Of a stretch of DNA of 63,101 bases, positions 17,000 through 23,951 are shown piece after piece. A model generated the notes under the pieces. It saw only the letters and a program-made list of their open reading frames with translations, searched no databases and was not told the origin of the DNA. Numbering within the stretch: the first letter of the stretch is position 1; each line of letters opens with the position of its first letter. Where the stretch lies: the IMG/VR virus record IMGVR_UViG_3300025083_002903, positions 1 through 63,101 of that record. One strand, written 5' to 3'. This DNA comes from a virus. The translations under genes were made by a program, and so were the position numbers.

Positions 17000-17230
17000 T
17001 TATTCTCCAGTATTACTATTAGCTAATTCCCACTCGACCATTTTTTCAATCGCCATATCATCTAGTTCACTATATGCTACTGCTAATGTATCGGATACGA
17101 TAATCTGCTTAGTTACTCTATCTTCGCATTCAGTAGTTTCGTCAACAATAGTGCCATCAAACTCTAATGCTAGTTTACCATTCTTTGGGGTGTATCTATA
17201 AGATTCTCTAATTGCGGTTGCGATAATCAT
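17000..17230 (-). CDS. Small protein of unknown function in a fibre unit
   Basis: No family is recognised for this 76-aa acidic protein. It starts MIIATAIRESYRYTPKNGKL, has a beta segment (LALEFDGTIVDETTE) and ends in a helix (ELDDMAIEKMVEWELANSN). It lies between a 153-aa fibre-like gene (14 bases upstream) and the Tyr-rich adhesin (two bases downstream), so it is almost certainly cotranslated. An AGGATAG sequence precedes the ATG. A small chaperone or tail component is possible. Nothing in the sequence decides between them. Confidence 0.55.
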   Translation of the reverse strand: MIIATAIRESYRYTPKNGKLALEFDGTIVDETTECEDRVTKQIIVSDTLAVAYSELDDMAIEKMVEWELANSNTGE

Positions 17231-17244
17231 CTTTTTCTATCCTA

Positions 17245-17706
17245 TTAAGTAATGAAGTAAATTGTAGAAGCTACAGGTGATCCAGGGAGTGATGACACAA
17301 CTTCAATGTCGTAGTCTGTAATTCCTGCGGTATCTTGAAACGTAAATGCACCTGCGCCGTTTGTTGTAAGAACTTGACCAGTAGTACCGTCTGCAATGCC
17401 TAAGTCAGATAAATCATCAGGAATTATATTAGTATTATCTGTTAAGTCAGAAAGGTCTGTTGGTATGTTACTTGATGCAGTGTAAGATATCACACCAGTT
17501 ACATTGTTGTATGATAAGTCTCCCGCAACACTAATAGCTAGTCTTGCTTTAGCATCTGTGAAAAATTTCACTGTAGCAGTTTCCTGAAGTCTATCAATGT
17601 CAATTGGTGTGACTTTTACCCATTTATCTCCAACCCACTTATATGTATCGTCACCTGAAACGACTTCTTGGTTAAGAGTGGGGCTGTTTGGTAATGCTAT
17701 AGCCAT
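17245..17706 (-). CDS. Short fibre-like protein
   Basis: This 153-aa protein begins MAIALPNSPTLNQEV with YKWVGDKWVKV, the short WxGxxW attachment tag also found at the start of the 844-aa fibre (there FPSNP...WTWDGVKW). The middle contains LSDLTDNTNIIPDDLSDLG and GTTGQVLTTNGAGAFTFQD, a motif shared with the fibre at the left edge. The last 25 residues (SSLPGSPVASTIYFIT) end the protein abruptly, as if a distal domain were absent. It is the first gene of a late unit, 43 bases after an exact TATAAATA. It may be a short fibre, a fibre base to which other products bind, or a truncated fibre; the sequence does not decide. Confidence 0.65.
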   Translation of the reverse strand: MAIALPNSPTLNQEVVSGDDTYKWVGDKWVKVTPIDIDRLQETATVKFFTDAKARLAISVAGDLSYNNVTGVISYTASSNIPTDLSDLTDNTNIIPDDLSDLGIADGTTGQVLTTNGAGAFTFQDTAGITDYDIEVVSSLPGSPVASTIYFIT

Positions 17707-17748
17707 ATCTATTCCTCTTTATTGTCTAATAAACATTCTATCTTCTGT

Positions 17749-17756
17749 TATTTATA
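17749..17756 (-). promoter_or_regulatory. T4-type late promoter octamer (exact TATAAATA)
   Basis: An exact minus-strand TATAAATA lies 43 bases before the ATG at 17706 and 18 bases past the end of the last sugar gene. It separates the sugar cassette from the fibre genes that follow. Confidence 0.75.
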
Positions 17757-17774
17757 TAGATTGTTACTTTGATT

Positions 17775-18365
17775 TTAAACTGTAAATGCATACTTGCCAA
17801 TATGTTCGCACTTAATACTTGTATCCGCCCAAACACTAAACTTTAAATTCTTAGCCTTTTTACAAAAGTAAACGTCTTCTGATATAGTATTGCTGTGATC
17901 TATTGCAGACTTATACACAAAATGCGGGTACTCCATTTTATTTAGAACATTACCCTTGATAAGACAACAACCCATACCACATGCATCTACCTCAATTAAA
18001 CCTTGATTTCGTATCATGTTATGCGGTATGTTAGTCACACCACCTCTATCGTTATACATGTAGATTTCAAGCGTATGTGTATTAGGTATACGCTGAATGT
18101 AAAGACCAGAAATAATATCTTTATCATGACGAATCATCTTGACAAGAGTATCGTTTGGTAGTATAATGTCACTATCGACACAGAATAAGTAATCATAATT
18201 CTTTCCCCAAGAGGCAATAAGATTACGTATCTGATCTATTTGATATCCGTAAAAGAACTGAAACTCTGTACGATAACCATCTGGTATAATCAAGTCATAG
18301 ATAGATTTAAACGTCTCTGGTTCAACGTACTTGTTAGTAGGTATTGCAATCAAAATAGTTTTCAT
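17775..18365 (-). CDS. GT-A fold glycosyltransferase
   Basis: This 196-aa protein begins with the strand MKTILIAIPTNKYV and carries FCVDSDIILP (Asp64-x-Asp66), the DxD nucleotide-sugar/metal motif of GT-A enzymes. A later acidic region (SEDVYFCKKAKNLKFSVWAD, about 161-180) matches the ED near the acceptor site of GT2-like enzymes. It is short for the family but appears complete. It would transfer a sugar from a nucleotide donor in the cytoplasm. The acceptor is unknown. Its start codon overlaps the previous gene's stop by four bases (ATGA) and it is the last gene of the cassette. The nearest class is GT2-like; the exact family is not certain. Confidence 0.75.
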   Translation of the reverse strand: MKTILIAIPTNKYVEPETFKSIYDLIIPDGYRTEFQFFYGYQIDQIRNLIASWGKNYDYLFCVDSDIILPNDTLVKMIRHDKDIISGLYIQRIPNTHTLEIYMYNDRGGVTNIPHNMIRNQGLIEVDACGMGCCLIKGNVLNKMEYPHFVYKSAIDHSNTISEDVYFCKKAKNLKFSVWADTSIKCEHIGKYAFTV

Positions 18366-20347
18366 GTTAAAGCACTCCTAGCATTACGAGTTTGTTCTTC
18401 ACTGTTCACTTTGTAATCGTTTAGTGGATTTTCATCATTATAGTTATATATGATATCCTTCACAACGTATATTTTACTAGGATCAATCTTTTCGATAAGT
18501 TCATAGAAGAATGGTGTATCACCACCTGACATCATCCAGTTACCATCTTTATCTTTTAGGGCATCGTAGTTAATCTTATCATTGTGAAATACTGAGCCTA
18601 AGAAAGTTCTTAGGTGCGAGTAAGGAATATTCCAATTAAATAATTCTTTTCTATATGCTTTGTTTTGTTTTGTCTCACTTGAGTAATCTTGTGCAATGTG
18701 TGGAATATTATCTGCTTGACTCCAACATGAGCCATATGTAAATTCATAACCACGAAAGTAAATGTCATTGTATAGATGAAAGATTGTATTGTTATTCACT
18801 AACCAATCATCACCATCAAGTAGTATTATAATATCATCTTCTTTCGTCCACACTTCTATTGCTTCAATCTGGTTTCGAATGCAACCCTTTCTTTCTGTAT
18901 TAGTAATAACGACTGTATTCTTTTCATTAATTTCAATTGGATCATCTGAGGCATCGTCAATCAAAACATGTAGATAGTTATCATAGTCTTGTTGTTGCAC
19001 TGACTCTATACATTTATGTATATAATCTCCGGCATTTCTAAATGGAGATATGATAACAATTCTCCTTTGAGGGCCAAAGCTTCTATACAATTTAGTTGTT
19101 TCTTTATTAAGTATTCTTCTACCAAATACTCTAGTAACGTCTTCATTGATACGAGTTACTTTGCGATATTCTTCAACAGACAAAGGCTTCTTCATTACAT
19201 TATAAAGATGTTGTTTCCATTGAAGTGCGACTGTATCCCAACCAACAATATCTCTAATTTGATCGCAAGCATATTGCTTTTGTTGGTGTAGATATGGGTC
19301 ATTATATGCTTTAATAAATGTTTGTACGAATGCTTCTATCTGGGTTTCTTCGTTGATATGTGGGAAAAGAACATTTGGCTTTATGGGGTAATTAGTTTTG
19401 TAGCAAGCTAAATCTAATGCAGTCTCTTCTAATGCACCAAAGTTTGATGTGACAAGAGGTGTTCTGTATAGTAAGCTTTCTATTGTAGATATGCCAGATG
19501 TTTCTGGAAACTCTGGTGGGTATATCATCATATAAGACTTTGCTAAAATCTCTGCTACTTCTTTTTGAGTAACTATGCCTGTGAAATTTACGTCTAACTT
19601 TTTTAAGTTATCGTCTTTCATCAAATCTCTAACAGTCTTCTCTTGTTCATCTGGCGCAGCGCTATCTCTAAACTTATAGAAGCCACCAACACAAGTAAGT
19701 TTTGCATTGGGTAGTTGTTCTTTAATTCTAGGCCAAACCTTAGTGACAAGAGGGATAAGACCTTTTGTTGCAGATGAATTGTAGACAAATAAGTTCTTAT
19801 CTTTTTTTCTTACATCTACTTCATCTATCCAACGAACAGCGCCGTTTCGTGTTTGCCAAAACTTATCCTTAATAACTTCAAACATTCTAGGATTACCATG
19901 TCGATTATTAGAGACGTAGTTCGTATGAAAATCCGATAGAGTGTACACTTCATGTAAGAAGCCATCTAGCAAAGCACCTTCGATAAATTCATCACCATGA
20001 GCAAACGTATCATGCATCCATAAAACACGATGAGGAATACCCATCACTAAATTAACATAACGATGAGTTGAAAGTAATGGATGTACTGAACGTGATAGCA
20101 CTACCACATCAAACTTCATATTTTTTACTACATTACTTTGCGAATGGTCTACGTATAAAACATCATCATATCTACCAGGAGAACAATCACTATCAATGCA
20201 ACTATTTAATACAGTTACTTCAAAACCTATTTTTACAAGTTCTTTTGATAGTAATATTACAGCAGCTTCGGACCCACCAATTCCTCTTTTGTTAAGAGTG
20301 TTTCCATCGTAAGCTAATCCTAATCCATCAATAAGGAGTATTTTCAT
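18362..20347 (-). CDS. Bifunctional glycosyltransferase (GT4 + GT2 fusion)
   Basis: This 661-aa protein has two catalytic domains. The N-terminal GT-B domain (about 1-390) starts MKILLIDGLGLAYDG and has GGSEAAVILLSKEL, then PEFPETSGISTIESLL, the E-x7-E donor-binding element of GT4 enzymes. The C-terminal GT-A domain (about 428-650) starts RRIVIISPFRNAGDYIHKCI, with the nucleotide-binding DDASDD and the DGDD motif at 511-514 typical of GT2. The fusion suggests two successive sugar transfers. It overlaps hldD upstream by 20 bases and the last gene by four, so the cassette is translationally coupled. Donors are unknown; ADP-heptose or host nucleotide sugars are candidates. The acceptor could be a virion protein or host lipopolysaccharide. 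Confidence 0.85.
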   Translation of the reverse strand: MKILLIDGLGLAYDGNTLNKRGIGGSEAAVILLSKELVKIGFEVTVLNSCIDSDCSPGRYDDVLYVDHSQSNVVKNMKFDVVVLSRSVHPLLSTHRYVNLVMGIPHRVLWMHDTFAHGDEFIEGALLDGFLHEVYTLSDFHTNYVSNNRHGNPRMFEVIKDKFWQTRNGAVRWIDEVDVRKKDKNLFVYNSSATKGLIPLVTKVWPRIKEQLPNAKLTCVGGFYKFRDSAAPDEQEKTVRDLMKDDNLKKLDVNFTGIVTQKEVAEILAKSYMMIYPPEFPETSGISTIESLLYRTPLVTSNFGALEETALDLACYKTNYPIKPNVLFPHINEETQIEAFVQTFIKAYNDPYLHQQKQYACDQIRDIVGWDTVALQWKQHLYNVMKKPLSVEEYRKVTRINEDVTRVFGRRILNKETTKLYRSFGPQRRIVIISPFRNAGDYIHKCIESVQQQDYDNYLHVLIDDASDDPIEINEKNTVVITNTERKGCIRNQIEAIEVWTKEDDIIILLDGDDWLVNNNTIFHLYNDIYFRGYEFTYGSCWSQADNIPHIAQDYSSETKQNKAYRKELFNWNIPYSHLRTFLGSVFHNDKINYDALKDKDGNWMMSGGDTPFFYELIEKIDPSKIYVVKDIIYNYNDENPLNDYKVNSEEQTRNARSALT

Positions 20348-21107
20348 CTAGTGACGCCCGTAGTTTTGTTGTGTTAGCACGTGTAAACATTTGATAATGC
20401 TCTTTGATATTATCAGGCATAGGAATGTATTCTATACTTGCTTCATACTTATCTGCAATCTCTTTTGCGACTTCATAAAAAGACTTTGTAATTCCTGTAC
20501 CAAAATTCCATATGCCTCGCTCATCTATATCGATAAATCTAGAGTGCAATTGAACAATATCATTTACATGAATAAAGTCTCGTTTAAATTCTTTGCTACC
20601 TTCAAAAAGTTTAATTACACCATTCTCTTTTGCTTGCTTTTCAAATTGAGTGTATGGGCTTGCTTGATTTCCCTTGTGTTCTTCATGAGGACCATATACA
20701 TTAAAGTAACGAAATGCTTGCCATTTAATAGGTGCATCACGTGTGTTCATGTACTCTTCAAATAGATACTTACTTCTAGCATAATGATTCACTGGGTTTG
20801 GTTTAGAAGATTCTGAGAAAGAAGAACTTAACCCATAGACACTAGCAGATGAAGCAAATTGAAAATCAACACCATGCTTAATACAATCTTCGAATAGTTC
20901 AATACTAGAAACTAAGTTTTGATTTAGAACACTATCAACTGTAGCTGTTGTTGAACTAATAGCACCGAGATGAATTACCAAATCTTGATTTTTTACATTA
21001 GGATGTAACCAAGACCAATCATAAGTACTTACCTCATGATGATTCTGTAAGTGTTTTATTATATTCTGACCGATGAATCCTTTACTACCAGTAACTAGAA
21101 TTTTCAT
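20328..21107 (-). CDS. hldD: ADP-glyceromanno-heptose 6-epimerase (HldD-like)
   Basis: This 259-aa short-chain dehydrogenase/reductase-fold epimerase has the Rossmann motif GSKGFIG (Gly7, Gly10, Gly13), the SSASVYG segment (about 86-92) and the catalytic Tyr109-x3-Lys113. FRYFNVYGPHEEHKG and KLFEGSKEFKRDFIHVND closely follow E. coli HldD, as do IEYIPMPDNIKEHYQMFT and TKLRAS near the end. HldD interconverts ADP-D-glycero- and ADP-L-glycero-beta-D-manno-heptose using bound NADP. It is about 50 residues shorter than the E. coli enzyme (about 310): the loop after the first strands is reduced and the last dozen or so residues are missing. It overlaps the cupin gene by four bases and the fused glycosyltransferase by 20. 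The assignment is strong; activity of the shortened form is untested. Confidence 0.88.
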   Translation of the reverse strand: MKILVTGSKGFIGQNIIKHLQNHHEVSTYDWSWLHPNVKNQDLVIHLGAISSTTATVDSVLNQNLVSSIELFEDCIKHGVDFQFASSASVYGLSSSFSESSKPNPVNHYARSKYLFEEYMNTRDAPIKWQAFRYFNVYGPHEEHKGNQASPYTQFEKQAKENGVIKLFEGSKEFKRDFIHVNDIVQLHSRFIDIDERGIWNFGTGITKSFYEVAKEIADKYEASIEYIPMPDNIKEHYQMFTRANTTKLRASLDENTPY

Positions 21108-21463
21108 TTTTGGCTATCTCCTGTTTCAATTCTATAGTTATCTTCTACTGAATCTGGTGAAGAAACTTCTATGATAACACCATTATCATTCACACAAGTA
21201 AGTTTGTGTGGTAACATTGGCGGTATCTCTTTAGTTGTTCCTGCCGTAAGAACTTCTATGTGACGTATAGCGTTTTGAGTGTCTATGGTTTCTAATGTAA
21301 ATGTACCTTCTAATACATGCCAAGTCTCATGCTTTTCTTTATGAAAATGCATTGAAAAGCTTTTACCTTGATTAAATCTTAGTAACTTACCACAATACTT
21401 ATCGTTAGTAGCGAATATAAGTTCGCTTCCCCATCCCTTTTCCACTTCACCTTCAAGTCTCAT
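21104..21463 (-). CDS. Cupin-fold protein (phosphomannose isomerase type II-like)
   Basis: This 119-aa single-domain cupin fits cupin motif 1 exactly: Gly33-x5-His39-x-His41-x4-Glu46-x6-Gly53. Motif 2 is close (Gly75-x5-Pro81, with His86) except that Met83 replaces the usual Gly. His39, His41, Glu46 and His86 can bind a metal. The opening VEKGWGSELIFAT resembles the 'WGxE' start of the cupin domain of mannose-6-phosphate isomerase/ManC proteins. It overlaps the kinase gene by 11 bases and hldD by four, so it belongs to the heptose cassette. Heptose synthesis from sedoheptulose 7-phosphate needs a ketose/aldose isomerase (GmhA), which is not in the window. Whether this cupin fills that role is speculation. 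Confidence 0.75.
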   Translation of the reverse strand: MRLEGEVEKGWGSELIFATNDKYCGKLLRFNQGKSFSMHFHKEKHETWHVLEGTFTLETIDTQNAIRHIEVLTAGTTKEIPPMLPHKLTCVNDNGVIIEVSSPDSVEDNYRIETGDSQK

Positions 21464-22241
21464 TTTGTATCTCCTCTAGTGTAGGTGCATAGACTCCTGA
21501 ATGTTTAACAGTAATAGCAGATGCTTTCATAGCAAAGTTGATTGCACTTTCCATATTTTTTGTGTGTAGATAATCAAATGCCAGTGCTGCCAGAAACGTA
21601 TCACCAGCTCCGCATACATCATACGTATCTACTTTAGGTGGGTAAAACTCTTTATCTCCCCATACTACTTTTTTTGAGCCGTATGTGACAATCAATGATT
21701 GAGGATCTGGTGGGAGATAGTTTGTGTTTTCATACTCAAGTTGGTTGATCTTGATAAAGATATCTTTGAATGCACCCAAGTTTCTTTTCTTTGTATCTAA
21801 GAATATAGGTCCATCATAAAGGTGTCGTATAGAAAGAATAGTTTTATCGGACACAAATCCTTTATCATAATCAGATATGACTATTAGATCATATTCTGAG
21901 TATATGACCTCGGCATCATATTCAATTTTAAATATTCTACCATCAGGAGTGTCTTCGTCATTTAGCTTTTCGTCAACACGTAAAAGTTGTTGACCAGTTT
22001 TAATATCAACAAATCTTCTTTTATTCTCTACGAATTGTGTTTTTATGTAAACGTCTGCACCCAGGGCTTGTAGATTTTGATAGACGTTTGATGCCATTCC
22101 ATATTTCTTAACGACTTTTTCAAGGTCTAGAATTGGAATTGGTCCTTCTGGTGATATACGATTAACCTTACCATAATGATAGTAATCGTAGCAACTATCG
22201 CCTATTAATAAAATCTTCAATGGTTTTTGTAGTTGACTCAT
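21453..22241 (-). CDS. Heptose-7-phosphate kinase (HldE N-terminal domain-like, PfkB family)
   Basis: This 262-aa ribokinase-family protein has GDSCYDYYHYGKVNRISPEG (about 14-33), which matches the [20 protein letters not shown] opening of E. coli HldE. VISDYDKGF (about 121-129) matches its LSDYAKG. DVCGAGDTF (208-216) supplies the anion hole and the catalytic base Asp214. HldE's kinase half phosphorylates D-glycero-D-manno-heptose 7-phosphate at C1. The protein is shorter than the ~315-residue HldE kinase domain, with reduced lid and mid-region loops. In E. coli it is fused to the nucleotidyltransferase; here it is separate and overlaps that gene by 47 bases. It acts in the cytoplasm. Substrate is inferred from motif identity and neighbours; another sugar kinase of the same family is the alternative. 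Confidence 0.82.
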   Translation of the reverse strand: MSQLQKPLKILLIGDSCYDYYHYGKVNRISPEGPIPILDLEKVVKKYGMASNVYQNLQALGADVYIKTQFVENKRRFVDIKTGQQLLRVDEKLNDEDTPDGRIFKIEYDAEVIYSEYDLIVISDYDKGFVSDKTILSIRHLYDGPIFLDTKKRNLGAFKDIFIKINQLEYENTNYLPPDPQSLIVTYGSKKVVWGDKEFYPPKVDTYDVCGAGDTFLAALAFDYLHTKNMESAINFAMKASAITVKHSGVYAPTLEEIQNET

Positions 22242-22614
22242 CGTTTACTCTTTCGTAGAAATTCACTTCACTGCAAAACTCTTCGCCTATAACTCTCTTG
22301 CCTCGCCAGTCAGAACCCTTCACCATAATATGCGGTGAGTACGCTCTTATAGTATCAATCAACTCTTGGTCTGTACCAAATATTTTCACTTCATCAACAA
22401 ATCGAAATGATTCCATAATTGACTTACGAGTAAGCAAGTTATTTACTGGCCTATCATTGCCTTTATTATAGCGTATTCTTTCGTCAGTGTCAATGGCTAC
22501 AACCAAATAATCACCAAGACTTGCCGCATATTTTAGCAAGTCAAGGTGACCAAGATGTATTAAGTCGAATGCTCCGTTAACGAATATTCTTTTTGACGAT
22601 TCTAACAATGTCAT
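22195..22614 (-). CDS. Heptose-1-phosphate adenylyltransferase (HldE C-terminal domain-like)
   Basis: This 139-aa cytidylyltransferase-fold protein has the HxGH signature (His20-Leu-Gly-His23) in VNGAFDLIHLGHLDLLKYA. It also has RPVNNL (about 55-60), and MVKGSDWRGKRVIG (about 97-110) at the position of LVKGGDY in HldE. The length equals the HldE transferase half. HldE uses ATP and heptose 1-phosphate to make ADP-heptose. The gene precedes the kinase gene, the reverse of the E. coli domain order, and overlaps it by 47 bases. It also overlaps the GT9 gene by 38 bases. A glycerol-phosphate or ethanolamine-phosphate cytidylyltransferase is the main alternative from the fold alone, but the neighbours favour heptose. 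Confidence 0.82.
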   Translation of the reverse strand: MTLLESSKRIFVNGAFDLIHLGHLDLLKYAASLGDYLVVAIDTDERIRYNKGNDRPVNNLLTRKSIMESFRFVDEVKIFGTDQELIDTIRAYSPHIMVKGSDWRGKRVIGEEFCSEVNFYERVNDESTTKTIEDFINRR

Positions 22615-23524
22615 CTATCTGGTTCTCACTAAAGTTCATAACTTCATCATTCAAACGATCTGCCATTTGACCATCTAGCCCTCCAATACGTATTGGACTA
22701 TATTTCGCATGTGCATTTTTATTTCGATAGAATTTAAAGTGATCTGGGTACGACACATTATCTTCAAATGTCGACCCCATAATTACAAGGCCATCTTTAT
22801 CAAATGCTCTAGCAATGTGTTGACCTAGACTATCAATCCCTAAAAAATAATCAGCTTCGTTAATAATACCCATCCAAGAACGCATATCTAAGTTCTGTGG
22901 TACAAGAGTATTCTTATCGTCTTGATGAATAAGTTGACTAGGACCCATAAACAAAACACCCCAAGTCTTTGGAAGCTTCTTTACAATTTTTAGATATGTG
23001 TCTGGACTTAAGCTACGTTGAGTATCATCCGAAAATACGCCTTCTTCATTAACGTTAGCAGTAGCACCGAAGGGTTGTAGGACAACAACCTTATTACGTT
23101 TAAACTCTTTGCGAAGATTATCTAAGTAAGCTTTTGCAGAGTTCTTTTCGTTTGAATGTAAATATAGATTAGGCTTAGTTAAATCACTATGATCATTAGT
23201 ACTATTGATTTCTTCATCAAATGCTTCAATCAAAGATTTTTGTTGATTGTAGTATGTCCAACGATGATAGGGTTCTGGCTGATATAGATTACTATTCTTA
23301 ATCACAAGATCAAAGATACCTTTTTGATCGGCATCAAATGTTCTTTCTTGTAGAATAGGATGATTCCAATATAGGCTAGCCCATCCATAGATAAGTACTT
23401 TGAAATCATCTTGTGGATTTAATCTAGCATACTTTTCAAGTGCAGGAATTGCTGTTACAATTCTACCTGCTCCACCACTCAAAAGAAATACAGTGTTTCT
23501 TTCGCCATCATATCTATGTGTCAT
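22577..23524 (-). CDS. GT9-like heptosyltransferase
   Basis: This 315-aa GT-B protein starts with TVFLLSGGAGRIVTAIPALEKY (about 11-32), the donor-side glycine loop and helix of GT9 (the D of the usual GDxxxxTP is absent). A linker strand, VVVLQPFGA, is followed by GVLFMGPSQ. YFLGIDSLGQHIARAF (about 227-242) corresponds to the xDTGxxHLAxA motif of ADP-heptose transferases. The fold and the adjacent ADP-heptose genes agree. No cysteine is seen in the whole protein, so it lacks the iron-binding cysteines of the TibC/Aah autotransporter heptosyltransferases. The acceptor is therefore open: host LPS, a virion protein or another glycan. It is the first sugar gene, 35 bases after the 111-aa gene, with an AGAGG site before the ATG. 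Confidence 0.75.
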   Translation of the reverse strand: MTHRYDGERNTVFLLSGGAGRIVTAIPALEKYARLNPQDDFKVLIYGWASLYWNHPILQERTFDADQKGIFDLVIKNSNLYQPEPYHRWTYYNQQKSLIEAFDEEINSTNDHSDLTKPNLYLHSNEKNSAKAYLDNLRKEFKRNKVVVLQPFGATANVNEEGVFSDDTQRSLSPDTYLKIVKKLPKTWGVLFMGPSQLIHQDDKNTLVPQNLDMRSWMGIINEADYFLGIDSLGQHIARAFDKDGLVIMGSTFEDNVSYPDHFKFYRNKNAHAKYSPIRIGGLDGQMADRLNDEVMNFSENQIDDIVRIVKKNIR

Positions 23525-23559
23525 TATAACCTCTTCAATTCATAATCAATTTAATTTTA

Positions 23560-23895
23560 TTAATCGCTTGCTAAATCATCCAAACTAAAATCATCCACAG
23601 AAGACTCAGTATCTGCACTAACATTGTTAAACGCTTCGTAGTGAGTATCAAAAATAGAATCACTAATGATATTAGGCATTTCAGAAACCAGTTGTGCTTT
23701 AGTATAACCTGCAGGCACTTTACTAGGCTCTGCAATTTCCCAAGAATGAGTGTACGTGTTAGCCCAAGCTGGATTGTCTCCTTCACCAGCATGAGCGTAT
23801 TCTACAGCGATATCCCATTGGGTTACGAATCCATCTGATTCTCTCACCGTTGGTGTCGCTTTAGTCAATGTTAAAGTGTGATCATACGTAGCCAT
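23560..23895 (-). CDS. Small acidic protein of unknown function, first gene of the sugar unit
   Basis: I cannot name a family for this 111-aa protein. It begins MATYDHTLTLTKATPTVRES, has probable beta strands (VTQWDIAVEYAHAG, YTHSWEIAEPS), then a helical stretch and an acidic tail (SVDDFSLDDLASD). An upstream CATAAATA octamer 42 bases from its start and a SD-like AGGAGA suggest late, efficient expression. It is followed 35 bases later by the GT9 gene with no promoter-like octamer between, so it is probably cotranscribed with the sugar cassette. It could be a small virion protein or an acceptor or partner of the sugar enzymes. That last idea is only suggested by position. Confidence 0.55.
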   Translation of the reverse strand: MATYDHTLTLTKATPTVRESDGFVTQWDIAVEYAHAGEGDNPAWANTYTHSWEIAEPSKVPAGYTKAQLVSEMPNIISDSIFDTHYEAFNNVSADTESSVDDFSLDDLASD

Positions 23896-23936
23896 GTATT
23901 TCTCCTATTTGTATTTTTAACTATATCATAGTTTTT

Positions 23937-23944
23937 TATTTATG
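23937..23944 (-). promoter_or_regulatory. T4-type late promoter-like octamer (CATAAATA)
   Basis: The minus strand reads CATAAATA, one base from consensus, in the 56-bp gap between the giant virion gene and the 111-aa gene, 42 bases before the ATG at 23895. It is the only promoter-like octamer found ahead of the sugar genes. Confidence 0.5.
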
Positions 23945-23951
23945 TCAACCC

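Noticed and set aside
23910-23942. Possible rho-independent terminator with AACTAT/ATAGTT arms
   Set aside because: The stem is six AT-rich pairs and the T-run is on the plus strand only, where no transcript is expected to end. It would not terminate the minus-strand units.
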